Below, piece after piece: positions 1 to 10,701 of a stretch of 64,000 nucleotides of DNA. Numbering within the stretch: position 1 is the stretch's first letter; every line of letters starts with the position of its first letter. This stretch comes from Asterella californica. Lineage: Eukaryota; Streptophyta; Marchantiopsida; Marchantiales; Aytoniaceae. The stretch spans positions 13,330,001-13,394,000 of the forward strand of contig JAYKYS010000012.1 of the NCBI GenBank assembly GCA_036924285.1, read 5' to 3'. The notes beneath the pieces are model-generated. The model ran no database searches. It saw nothing but the letters and a program-made list of their open reading frames with translations, and was not told where the DNA came from. A program made the translations under genes and the position numbers.

Positions 1-1690
1 GATCTCCAATCTTTTTTCTCATTGATTCATCTTTTTATAATCAAGTTCAACGAGTTCAAAGGACGGTTTTGAGGTTTTGGAGATGTTCTCAAGGTCCTTC
101 GTGGAGATCTTGTTGGAAAGCTCTCGAGCTAAGCTACAATCTGGAGGGGAAAATTGATCGATTTGGAGTTCTGTATGGAGTGTTAAGATCGTTCAAAGTC
201 AAGTGGGTCAAATTGGTACCTTGAGTAATATTTCTGAGTGTCACGAGAGTTTGAGAGATGATATTTTGCTATTGTCAAGTGGATTGGATAGTTGACGCAG
301 TGATGGTTCTACTCATATAAAATTAGCCCTACGTTTGGGTTGGATTTGACCTCGAAAGGATCGATTGAAGTTGGCTGCAATAGTTGAGAGATAGAAGTAA
401 AATCGTTTTGCTTGGATTCAAAGGTTGAGTTGTTTCATGAGCAATCTCATAATAAAAATTTCCAAGATAAGAGTGTGCTCTATCAGCTTATTGCATGTGA
501 AATTTCAGCTCATTTGGCTGAAATGAGAAGGTGTTGAGGTCGTGGATTTTAGCCATCGAGGTCTATAAAACTCATAAGTTAGCATAGACAAAAGGCTTGG
601 TCCATGACGAGAAATTATTTTGGGATTTGAAGCTGAAATTTTGTAACATAGTAGTGAGGGGTCAAAGGGAATTTCTTATGAATTTTAAGCCCAATTGGAA
701 GTTCAAGGTGGGAACAGTAGGTTGCCGAAGTTCAAATTATAGTGTGTTGAGTTTTGAAGCAGAAGAGTGATTTCACTTACATCTCTTGGTTGGTTTTGAA
801 CAAAAGACTTGAGGTTTGGAGGTGGAACTTCTTGGAGGTGTTTCAAGTGAGATGAGGGAGCTATGTTGTGAATTTGACATGGAGATCATAATCAGAGAAG
901 GCATTACACTATGTCAAAGTTGCTGACTAGAAATCTCTAACAACGAGATACAGTTGTCTTCGGCACTACGTCTTGAGCACACTTGTTGCTTACCGTGTGC
1001 ATACCTTACCTCGTTAGAAGCTCTAGAAGACAAGCTTTCTAGTGGTATGTTGCATGCTTAGTTTGGAGCTTGTTTGATCACTCAAAACTTAGATTAAACA
1101 TGCGGATCAAGAAGAAGGATTAAGACGTTTCGGGTTATAAGTGTTAGAAATGATCAATTTTGATCTATTGTCGTAAGAGCTACCTTGATCCGATCAATAT
1201 GTTTACCATTATAATTGGAAAGCTTGTACAATAGGCTATCCATTGTTGTAAAGTTCATCTTAAACAGAGCTCATATCAACAAACCGTAGAAGGTCAGAAT
1301 TGAGCATTTTTAAGTAACTTATCGAAGAAAAATAGTGAAGAGGGTATTGCCTAAGGGATTGTTTGAAGGTGCTTATGTGATCTAAAGCATATGTTTATCT
1401 TGTATGAACTCTTCTTGTACTTAGAATAAGATTGAAGGTCTAGTTGTGTTGGGTGCGCACGTGTGTTACACTTAATTAAAGTCATGTTGGAAATCGAGAC
1501 AAACTTGATAAACTGGATAGTGAGGGCATTATTATTTCATCGAGTTGGTCCAAGGTCTTGCCGTATTTTGTGGTGCCCACAAATAACAGGATTCACGAAT
1601 TTTTAAAATTTTTAAGATTAATAACTTGTTTGTATAACTAAAGAAGCGTTGTTACTTAAGATTACTGCTTCCTTAGAAGGAAGATGATCT
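1..1690 (+). repeat. Dispersed repeat, no gene
   Basis: No convincing coding region. About 580-1475 matches the reverse complement of about 27,456-28,110, with many substitutions and one larger gap. Shared blocks include the one around GTGTAACACACGTGC, the one around TAGGCTATCCATTG and the one around TTTGGAGGTGGAACTTC. A third, weaker relative of the block with GTGCATACCTTACC lies at 31,130-31,240. It is a dispersed, probably LTR-derived family; I cannot name it or set its true ends. Confidence 0.6.
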
Positions 1691-1699
1691 TATGAGCTT

Positions 1700-3577
1700 T
1701 TTAATAAGAAGTTGACTTCTTCGGAAGACGACCGTCTTCCGGAAAGCGTCTTCCGGTTGCGTCTTTGGAAGACGGCGGAAGACGAGAAGACGACAGAAGA
1801 CACCCATCTTCCGGAAGACAGTGACCGCAAAGACCTAACCATGAATTTCCAGGTAAAGGAGTAGGTGTACCTACTAGGTAACACCAAGGTGGTAGGTAGG
1901 TCAGGTAAGTCACCTAGGGTCGAAACCCTTAATCTGCGGGGAAGATGCGCAGGAAGCGCATTAGCGCATTCCAACTTCCCGCAGCAAGCACGCTTCTTGA
2001 GAAGATCGATTTCAGAGAGTAAGCTTCGAGTAAGGAGGCAGCGAGGTGACATTGAGTGAGGATAGGATCGATTAGAAGCTAGAAGGCAGGCGAAGTCGAA
2101 TTGCTGAAGCGCAGGAAGCATCCTGAGTGAAGAGCGTTTCCTGTGAAACTCCCGGAAGCTGACATTGGAAGCAGCTGAGTGGAATCGGAGGTGGGCGGCT
2201 CAATCGATTGAGGCATAGACAGGAGCTGACGACAGACGCAGCTCAGTGAGGTCGCATTGGAGCTAGGACCAGAGCCAGAAGCGCGCGGAAGCTCGAAGAC
2301 AACTCGGGAAGCAGACAGAAGACTATAGAGGTTCTTCTCATGTTCTTTCCCCTTCCCATTGCTTCTCGCCTTTGTTTGGTATCCCTCGCGCTTCCCCGGT
2401 TGGTTGCAGGCAGCCTGATCGATTACCTCCATCTCCATTTTTCCTATTGTGACATTGGATGCGGAAGCGCTGCCCAATTTCTGTCAGGCATCTTCCTACT
2501 TCTTCCTGAGTTCAATTCGAGCTTCCCTACACATCGTCCTCAAATTGACGATCCCAGCTATCAATTTCCCTACCCTACTACCCCTCTACCCCCGAAACCT
2601 TGAACAGAAGACGTTTCGGAAGATTGGAACATCTTCGGAAGACGCTTCTAAAGCTTGACTGTCTTCGGAAGACTGTCTTCGGAAGTCGACTGTAACCAAT
2701 TCGTATCAAGAGTGGATTTGTGTTGCTTTTGTGTTAAGAGAGGCTTGGTACGAATCCTGAGTGGTGTGGTGAGTTCTTTTGTTATTTCGAGAAGTTGGAA
2801 GTCGGGAACTAGGCCTGTGCCTCCCGGTCTTCCAAGCTTCTCAACTCCACATCTTCCTAGAGAGACTAGAAAACTGAAAGGCTGGCAAAATGAGCGAGAA
2901 GACGTGAGGGTCCATTTCGGGTCTCTTCTGTCCGACGCATAGCAGTCATTCCTTCTTTTTCCCAAACTTAGGAGAGAGTCGTGAGAAGACTTGCTGGCAG
3001 AATCTGGAGAGAATGGTCGAGGGTCATGTCTTCCCACCGAGCAGCAAGCTTCTACTGAGTGTGTATGAGAGGTGAGAAGTCAGAAGAACGGAGTGCAATT
3101 GTCTTGAGTCTGTTGTGAGGATAGATTGCACGTAGGAAGACGAAGACAGGTGAGACCAGTGAAGGGAAGCCTGACTTCAGGAGGTCTTCCAAGAAAGACA
3201 TTGAATCGGAAACTGTCCCGGGTGTCTTCCCAGAGGTCACTGTCACCGCAAGAGCCCGCAACCATCTTCCGAACCTGTTATGCACTTTACGTTTCGCGAA
3301 TCTTGTATCTTCTGATAGGAAGTAGGATGTAATGCAAGGTGGGTTGTCTTCTTGGTAATCCATGCGAGGCCTTGCTTAGATAGGATTGTTTAGATATAGC
3401 TCGGAAGACGAGAGCTATCTAGGAACTACTGTTAGAATCCCAGAAGACGGAGTAGCTGTCTTCTGGAAGACTAGTTTCGTCTTCTGAGAAGTAGAAGCTA
3501 GACTGTGGGCACTTGGGAAGGACTGAGCCTTCAGCTCATAGTAGGTGCTTGTGGCTTAGTGCAACAGATCTTCCAGT
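1700..3577. repeat. GAAGAC/GTCTTC-saturated non-coding region
   Basis: The hexamer GAAGAC and its complement GTCTTC occur at very high density; six GAAGAC and two GTCTTC fall between about 1,718 and 1,822 alone. They appear in both orientations and in no fixed frame. The short open frames here are of mixed composition and resemble no family I know. The same vocabulary continues through the broken gene downstream and reappears at 24,840-25,060 on the far side of the element 1 insertion, so this is probably the 5' untranslated part or LTR of the same mobile element. Confidence 0.6.
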
Positions 3578-5897
3578 ATGTCGATGCATCCTCGAGGGTT
3601 GCTGTTACCAGTAGCGGAGTTGGCCAAGGTCACGCCCTTCCTCAAGGAGTTGGATCTCGATTTCTTCCTATGGGATTGGAACCTCGCAGACCAGGGACTT
3701 CTGGAGGAGGTGTGGGCAGCGTTACCACCTCGCAACCGTGTACTTGCGAAGGCAGGAGTAGCTCGAGGAAGACCATCTTCCTGGACTGAAGATTGGTGGC
3801 GTAGGGCTTTCCACAGGCCAGAATCCGAGGACCGAGGGTATTGACTTGAGAAGAAGATTTTGCCCAGGATCGTTAGTGCGTGGCATGTGCCTGAGAGCAC
3901 CACTTGTCTTTTCGTGGAAGACAAGCAAGGTAGGAATGGGTGGAAGATCGAATCTTACCGGGAGCCGAAGAAGCGACTTCTGACGAAGCGACTTCTGCAT
4001 CTCTTTCCCAAGGGGAAAGCGCAGAAGACGAGGTACCTGGGAGATCAGGACGTTGAGTTCTTGGAAGCAGTGTGGGATGAAGGAGTGCCCATCAACTGGG
4101 GCGCATACGTCCACAACTATGTACAGGCGGAGCTAGCGTACTTGGGTACCCCGGTGGGAGGACACTTGACACCTTTCCTCTGCTACTTGTACGTAGCCAT
4201 GGGGGATTTTAGGGGAGATCAGTTGGCGGAGTATGGACCAACAGGGCAACAGGAGGTGAAGGAGGAGACCCTCGGAAGACGATGATCGAGCAGCAGCCGC
4301 AACTCCCCCTCCCACTCTGATGCCGCAGCTGAGGCCCGGCTCTCACCAGAAGACGCTTCTGGTGCGGGAAGACGAGTCTAGTGGGTCGGAAGACGCCACG
4401 CCTCCGAGGAAGATGGGTCCTAGAAGTGTACCTAGGAAGCCCACCTCCCTCATTCATTCAGGATCGGAGTCTGACTCGGAGGAAGAGCCGCTGAGTACCC
4501 GATCGGAGCAGAAGACCGCTTCTGCAACACCTGGAAGTCTTCCGAAGACTCCAGAAGACAAGAGAAGAAGGGATACTCTTACTGCGATGCGGGGAAGCGC
4601 AGTGAAGAGAACCGCTCCTGCCATGAGGGATCTTCCACCCCGGAAGATGAGAAGAGTAACTTCTTCTCGTGCGCAGAAGATGAAGGCCATTGTGGTGGAA
4701 GAGGCATCCTTGCCTCTGGAAGACAAGGTCGACACCTCAGAGCGAGTAGTAGAGATGAACTTGTCTTCCGCAGGAAGACGACTGGAGGAGTTCAGTGCCT
4801 TCTTTCACAAAGAGATCCAGCCAGCTATGGAGTTTCTGGAGAAGAGAGCGAAGGCACAGGAGAGGCCCTTGCAACCTGGATTCGATCTGCGCACCTTGCT
4901 GTGACAGAAAGAAGACCAGAAGAAGACGGAGTCGCTGGAAGCTAGTCTCCACACCACGGAGAAGCTCGCAGCCCGATACAAGACAGAAGCAGTCGCTTCT
5001 GCTAAGGAGCTGGTGCAGCTTCGGAAGAACAACCAGGAGATGCAGGCGCGTGTACAGCAACGCGATCAGGAGGTCCTCCGAGTGCGGGAGAAGATCACCG
5101 CCCTCGCAGAGGAGAGGATGACATGGACGAAGCAGCAGGAAGCCACAGAAGCGCGAGTTGCAGCTGAGAAGACGCAGCGGGAAGCAGCGGAGGCTCGTGC
5201 ACAGGAGATGCTAGCACAGTCGGTGGAAGCGCTTCAGAAGAAGTTTAACTTCACCGCGGGTAGGAAGTTACTTACCTTAGCTAGAGGATGGGACAGCGAG
5301 TCCAGGACAATGTTGGTGGAATGCCGGGAGAGCATGTTCAGGTACTTGGATCGGCAGATAGAGGGAGTGAAGACACTCTATGATCTTCCCTCGCTTCCGA
5401 CATCTGCAACTGCATCTTCTCAAGCTCCAGCACCATCGACTGGATCCGGAATGAAGAAGGAGGAGTTCGACCTCGCTGTGCACTTGATAGTGACAGCGTT
5501 GGAAGTCGAGAAGACTCCGGAAGACGCCCCGGAAGACATGATGTCTTCTGGAAGACAGGAAGACGAGCCGTCTTCCCAAGTATTCCGTGTGGAGGAAGCG
5601 ACTTCCCCGGACCCCTATGAGGTCGCCATGGTCCCTAGTCCCGCACCGGTGTCTCAGAAGATGGAAGAAGCAACACTCGACCCAACTTCCTAGAAGACGC
5701 TTATGTCTTCCGAAGTAGAAGCCGAAGCCGAGGAAGGCGCAGCAGCAGCAACAGCAGGGCCAGCGAAGAGCGATGAGGAGGAAGCTACCTCAGTGACACC
5801 CGAGGTAAGCGCAGGGCTTCCCAGCCCATCAGAAGCCGAGCTAGTAGCTCCGATAGCAGCAGATCAGGTAGAGATTGCCACCGAGCAATCAGAGTAG
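3578..5897 (+). pseudogene. Broken element-encoded protein: globular N-part plus coiled coil
   Basis: One long gene-like frame starting at ATG 3578. It reads in frame to 4283 with one internal TGA (3842-3844). It then continues one frame over from about 4,260 to 5,897, with TGA at 4902-4904 and TAG at 5694-5696 before the final TAG. The N-terminal part has a globular segment with motifs such as WGAYVHNYVQAELAYLG. This resembles, at low certainty, the putative plant transposon protein domain of plant retroelement ORFs. The middle is Ser/Glu/Arg-rich, and residues coded by about 4,770-5,210 form a charged coiled coil. A second diverged copy of the coiled-coil part lies on the minus strand at 52,653-53,095, which shows the frame across TGA 4902 is genuine. 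The frame jump near 4,240-4,280 looks like a 1-base indel. Probably a gag-like product of a non-autonomous element; it has no enzymatic motifs. Confidence 0.55.
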
Positions 5898-6927
5898 CTA
5901 GTAACTGAAGATTGACAATTTCAGATTTAGTAGGATCAAACATGCTATCTTAAGGGTGGCAGTTTCAAGTGTAAAATTAGTAGACAGCCATGCGGCAGAG
6001 TAGGAAGCGCAAAGATAGGCAGGGGAAACCGTTTGCATGTGGAGAGGTAGTTTTCTCTCCCCGGTGGTGGTTCCTCTGTGTTCTCGGGGTGAAGACATAA
6101 GTAGGATCGTAGAGTAGGAATTGGAGCTGCTGCCACCACGCGCTCATACAAATCTTTCAGTGCAGCCAGAGACACATGAGTTGAGTAGTCACACACACTA
6201 CACCCGATGTTAGAGACATACGAAGAAGATTAGGATTATACCGGAGGGGTCTGCATGTTCGTTACCAATAGTGGTTCGAGGATGTAGACAGAGGTAGTGG
6301 ACAGTCTAGGAGCAGGGAACGGCATCCTCGTGCAGTCCTGCTTGTTAAACTGATGTGTCGAGGAGTAGGGACAGACAGTAGAGGGAGTGAGCTTCCCAAC
6401 ACCTATGTACCTTCTTCTCGGGGAATGGATTGCTGATTTGAGTGCAGAAGCTTAATTCGTGTCTTCTGGGTGGTGGATTTTCTTGAATTCGCTCCCAATT
6501 GTGCATGAGAAGTGTTCTCCTTGAGTGGCGGTGACTGTCAGCAGGTGTGGCATTGTAGCTTGACTCGTTCAGTAGAGCACTTGGGATCTGCGTACGGACG
6601 GTCTTATGGGTAAGGGATCCCAGAAGACAGAGTAGTCAGAGCAGCGAAGTGAAGAAGAAAGAAGTCTTTTTCCCACAGCAAAAGACGACATCCTCAAGAA
6701 GAAGACGGTGCAACTTTACACATGTTTGTTGTCTTCCTCCCCAAACTATTACAAGCAGGGATGGCTTGTTAGTCAGGATCCGGACTAGAAGCCTGTCGGA
6801 ATCTTAATTTCCTCTTTTCATCTTGTTTTCTCTTGTTTGGATTTTCTCATCTTCCCCATCTTCTCTCATCTTCCCCATCTTCTTACCTTCTTCTAGTGAG
6901 TTTCCGAGACTTCTATTGAGCTTCCGT
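5898..6927. other. Non-coding 3' part of the GAAGAC-rich element
   Basis: No supportable gene. It contains GAAGAC-type words, a pyrimidine-rich stretch near 6,800-6,900 with two copies of CTCATCTTCCCCATCTT, and ends at CCGT (6924-6927), the left target-site duplicate of element 1. The tract resumes at 24,665. Confidence 0.5.
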
Positions 6928-7003
6928 TGTCGTGTCGTGGACCGGCTCCTACCTGAAATTCAAACTTTGATGCTTGTCGCTCCAAAGACATTCATGAGAA
7001 GAC

Positions 7004-7474
7004 AAGCTAGGCCCCTGCTTACGGGCTTTCGGCGTAATCTCAGATCTTCATTTTCATCGCATAGATGGGTAGAGCTCCTTGTCACCTTTCCATAGGCACT
7101 TTGACTACTTCGTTTGGACGCCTAGTGGAAAAGTTACAAGACTCAAAAGATGGAGAAAATAAGCTAGACCCCAGCTTACGGGTTTTTGGCACCACTTCGG
7201 ATCTTCGTTTTTATCGCACCAGTGGATAGAGCTCCTTGTCAGCTTTCCATAGGCACTTTATCTATTTCGTTTGGACGCCTAGTGGAAAAGTTACAAGACT
7301 CGAAAGATGAAGAAAACAAGCTAGGCCCCAGCTTACGGGCTTTTGGCGCAACTTCGGATCTTCACTTTCATCACATGGATGGGTAGAGCTCGTTGTCAGC
7401 TTTCCATGGGCATCTTGTTTACTTCGTTTGGACATCCAGAGAAGAAGTTATGCGATTCGAAAGAAGATAAAATC
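7004..7474 (+). repeat. Three 157-bp tandem subrepeats inside the LTR
   Basis: Units begin AAGCTAG at 7004, 7161 and 7318, and the same word recurs at 7475, giving an exact 157-bp period. Each unit contains a block with GGGCTTT(C/T)GG, then TAGAGCTC(C/G)TTGTCA, then TTCGTTTGGA. The 3' LTR has the same array with starts at 22727, 22884, 23041 and 23197 (the last unit is one base shorter). This is an internal LTR minisatellite, possibly carrying repeated transcription-factor sites. Confidence 0.9.
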
Positions 7475-8141
7475 AAGCTAGGCTCCTGGTTACTTGCTGA
7501 TTGGGTATTTAGGGCTTCTAGCGTTATATCAAAGACGCAAGGGGCCTGCTTCTCATTATTCAAGAGAGAACTGTGCGTACGGAGACTGTTGTAAGGGAGC
7601 TGCTTAAGGGGCTTGCTTGTTCCTGCGACCTGTCGGTGAATATTTTGGAGAATTGGGAAGTCCAATACACGCGCGCAAGGTGTCATTGGGTTCAGATCTG
7701 TGCAGGCTACGCACAGGTTAAGACAGTTCTTGAAGAGACGGATCGGGGGTTGTGTTCTGGGAGAAATTGAGACGCAGGAAGCAGATTTGGAGTTTTCAGT
7801 TACCTATGAAGGAGAGTTGGACCGTTCGGGCCGTTCCGGAGTCCAAACTTGCTGTCCTTGGATCCATTGGGATCAGAACAACGAGTTCTTCAGGAAATTG
7901 AAGACGATACAAAGTTTCATTGGGCGGTTTGAGAGTTGTGAGAGAAATTGGCTCGCAGGGAAGCGCTTGCGTCAGGTTTTCATCGCCTACGACCTGAGAT
8001 TGGATTGTTCTTCGCGATCGGTGAGCTAAGCTCTTCGTTCTTGGTGCCTACGTGATCAGGGAATCCTCATGTACGCATAGGAGAAGACTGTAAGTGAATT
8101 GGATTGTTGGTTTGGGTGTGGTGAGCGAATTTGAGCCGCAG

Positions 8142-8231
8142 GGAGCCGATTTACGTTAGTTTTTTGCAACTTGCGACCAAATTTCTGGAGCCGATTTACG
8201 TTAGTTTTTTGCAACTTGCGACCAAATTTCT
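8142..8231 (+). repeat. 45-bp perfect tandem duplication private to the 5' LTR
   Basis: Units 8142-8186 and 8187-8231 both start GGAGCCGATTTACG. The 3' LTR has a single, slightly different unit near 23,862, so the duplication arose in this LTR after insertion or was inherited unequally. Confidence 0.88.
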
Positions 8232-8993
8232 CGAGTGGTTTTGCAAGGGGAACTCCAAACGGCTTGTTTGGAGTCTTGTTGGGTTCAGGGTAGCCAGATC
8301 TACCTACCAGCGAAGACGGATATCAGTTTAGACGATCCGTTCGTGCGGTGTGAGCGGTTTTAAGCCGCATGGAGGAGTTTTTGAAGTTTCGGTCACTTGC
8401 GACCAAAAATTGACGATATCTCGACTATCGGGAGTCGGATCTGAAGGTTTCTTGAGCCAACGGAGTCAGGGAAGGAGACCCTATCAACATTTGAAGATCG
8501 TTTGGCGAAAGGAGAAAATTCCCAGATAGGTCTTTTTTCGGTTCCTTCGCTACAGGTTTCGTCCTTTTGAGTTCGTTAAGGACTTAGTTGGTTGTGTATG
8601 GCTTGTGGTAGCTAGCTTTAGCCAAGAGCTAGTGTGTGGATGTGGTTTGGACTTGGGTTTGGATCGCGTGATACTGTTGTGGCTCTGGTTGTTAGCAAAG
8701 AGAAGTTTCTCTTGCTTTGAGCTACGCTTTGGCGATTTCAGGCTAGGGTTGCGATTCAGGGGTTTGTTTTAGGGCTTCTGAAGTAGGTTACAGACCGCTC
8801 TGGTCTGTTCCTCAGTTTTGTGCTGTTAGGAGAAAGAAACGGCAGTGTACATACATTTGGAGTGGTATATATTGCGCGTTCATTTTCGTGGTTGTTCTTC
8901 TCTGTCTTGTCTCTGTTTGGCACACAACATCTCCACAGCTAGGAACCTCGCGTTTTCCTAGACATCCTTCACGCAATATCCGACACGATACGA

Positions 8994-9013
8994 TGGTGAA
9001 CTCGACGTGAAGG
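8994..9013 (+). other. Primer-binding-site candidate of element 1
   Basis: TGGTGAACTCGACGTG begins three bases after the LTR end; TGG is the complement of a tRNA CCA end. Element 2 has the same three-base spacing. A decayed relative (TGATGAACTCGACGTG) follows an LTR-like end at 25,247. I could not assign the tRNA. Confidence 0.6.
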
Positions 9014-9066
9014 TCTGGGGTGGAGATTTCTTCTGTGTGTGAACTTTGAAGAAGAGATTGGCAGTC

Positions 9067-10701
9067 ATGAGTGGGAATGGGAAAGGTGATGGAGATGGAG
9101 CTAGTGGTTCAAGTGGGTTACCGAAGGTGCAGTTAGATCCGACGACTGCATCGATGTTCCAAGCTTTCACTATGTTCTTACGGCAGCAACAGTCTGATGA
9201 GCGGAAGGAAGCTTTGGCATCAAAGGCGCTACAAGCGGTGGTCAGCAGGATTGACCAATTTGATGGAAGAGATGTCTCAAGGTATCTGAGACATTATGTG
9301 AAGGAGATGGAGCTGAACCGGGTCTCAGAAGATGAGATGATTGAGACGTTTGAGTTGGCAGCAGCTCCAGAGATTAGGGATCATGTTAAGATGCTAACGA
9401 AGCATTTTAACAAGGATTGGGAGACTTTTGCTCGTGCTTTGATGGATGAGTACTTCTTGGAGGACTCTGATCGAGTCACCAAGAAGTCATTCTTGGAGTG
9501 GGTTGAGCAACCAAGGAAGGGTTTACAAGCTACTGAGTTGCTCAGAGAGTTTGAGAAGCAGTTTTCACGGCTGACCAGGATGGAGAAGTTGACGTTGCAG
9601 TCCAACAAGACAGAGCTATTTCTTCGGGCTGCAGATGAGAAGTTGCAGGAGAAGCTAGAGGTACTTTTGGAAGACCGGGAGGAGGACGATGGATTGACCA
9701 ACAGCTGGAAGAAGGTTGAAGAAGCTGTTGGTCTGCTTACCAAGAGGGAGCGGAGACGAGAGAAAGTTCCTGTTAGGAGACTGGCGCCAACACCTACAGC
9801 TGTAACACCTGTTCTTGTAGTCCGACCAGTTCCTGTTGCTAGACAAGTAGTACCAGTTGCTCCAGCTGTTCTTGTTGTTCCAGTTGTTCAGGCACCCATG
9901 GTATCTCCGAAGAAGGATGACTCAAACCTTGAGGAGATATTGCGTGGAATGCGAGATCTGCAGATCAAGCTCACCAGATTGGAAGAGAAGGGATCTACAA
10001 GCGGAGTAAGACCGGTTGAGAAGCAAGGCTGGATCCAGCGGTGTATCTGGTGCGATGGTACTGATCATCCGCGCAGAGATTGCAAGGAGTTCACAGATAT
10101 TCTGCAGCAAGGAGTGATCTTCTGGAAGGATGGGAAGGTAGCGTTGAGGGATACTTGTGCACTTCTTCAGACCAACTTTGGTAGAGGAGGGATGAAGAAG
10201 TTGGTTGAGGACCACCTATCAGCGCAAGCAGTCGCAATCGTGGAAGCTGGAACTTATGGCACAAGGGTTGAGGATCAAGCTGAGAGGAGTTTCAACAAGC
10301 AAGTTGAGCCAAGTGAGTTGTGGTCATCTGCCATCTCCATGAAACAGAAAGGGAAGATGGCACGTGAGACGTTGCAGAGGACAGCTGTCACGATCAGAAG
10401 GGATACTGGATGGGAGGATCCGATAGAAGCTCTATCGGTACATGTTTACATCGCCAAGAACCAACACGAAGCGTTGTTGGAAGAGAAGAGAAGGCGAGAT
10501 TCAGAGGATTCAGGAGAAGGGACTTCTTCAAAGAGACAGACTCGAGAGGGGAGAAGATTCGCCAAGAGCTTCGGGATGCAGGAGCTCAAGACCTACCGAT
10601 GGACGGTGCTCCTTCTTCATCGAAGGAGAAATCTCAGAAAGAGAAGGGTAAGCCGGCTGCGTACAAGCTACAGTCGGATATCGAGGCGTCAACAGACTTG
10701 A
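9067..10701 (+). CDS. gag: Gag-like capsid protein of element 1
   Basis: The structural protein that should package element RNA. I chose ATG 9067 (MSGNGKGDGDG...) because the frame upstream has only a TTG. The first 60 residues are low complexity. A helical gag domain follows (about residues 50-210, with motifs such as QFDGRDVSRYLRHYVKEMEL), then a Val/Pro linker and a Cys/His knuckle-like motif (CIWCDGTDHPRRDC) near residue 330. The last roughly 45 codons read into an Arg-rich frame that is probably wrong: the related decayed copy at 28,955-29,170 continues in the protease frame. This copy therefore seems to have lost one base, or to use a -1 shift, near 10,545-10,560. It overlaps the protease frame by 292 bases. 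Confidence 0.8.
   Translation: MSGNGKGDGDGASGSSGLPKVQLDPTTASMFQAFTMFLRQQQSDERKEALASKALQAVVSRIDQFDGRDVSRYLRHYVKEMELNRVSEDEMIETFELAAAPEIRDHVKMLTKHFNKDWETFARALMDEYFLEDSDRVTKKSFLEWVEQPRKGLQATELLREFEKQFSRLTRMEKLTLQSNKTELFLRAADEKLQEKLEVLLEDREEDDGLTNSWKKVEEAVGLLTKRERRREKVPVRRLAPTPTAVTPVLVVRPVPVARQVVPVAPAVLVVPVVQAPMVSPKKDDSNLEEILRGMRDLQIKLTRLEEKGSTSGVRPVEKQGWIQRCIWCDGTDHPRRDCKEFTDILQQGVIFWKDGKVALRDTCALLQTNFGRGGMKKLVEDHLSAQAVAIVEAGTYGTRVEDQAERSFNKQVEPSELWSSAISMKQKGKMARETLQRTAVTIRRDTGWEDPIEALSVHVYIAKNQHEALLEEKRRRDSEDSGEGTSSKRQTREGRRFAKSFGMQELKTYRWTVLLLHRRRNLRKRRVSRLRTSYSRISRRQQT

Larger units (their letters stand above)
6928..8990 (+). repeat. 5' LTR of element 1
   Basis: A 2,063-bp direct repeat of 22651-24664 (2,014 bp). 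Most of the length difference is a 45-bp tandem duplication at 8142-8231 found only here. The start is fixed by the polypurine tract next to the 3' copy. The end is fixed by where the two copies diverge and by the CCGT duplicate. The LTR contains three 157-bp subrepeats. Several short open frames in it are repeat artefacts and not genes. Confidence 0.93.

Noticed and set aside
7004..7474. Regular repeats considered as a CRISPR-like array
   Set aside because: Units are contiguous 157-bp tandem copies without spacers, in a eukaryotic LTR.
6823..7594. Three or four short open frames on the plus strand
   Set aside because: They lie in the 157-bp subrepeats of the LTR, repeat one another and recur in the other LTR; not genes.
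10545..10701. Arg-rich C-terminus of gag as a nucleic-acid-binding tail
   Set aside because: Comparison with the decayed copy shows that the other frame carries the conserved residues here.
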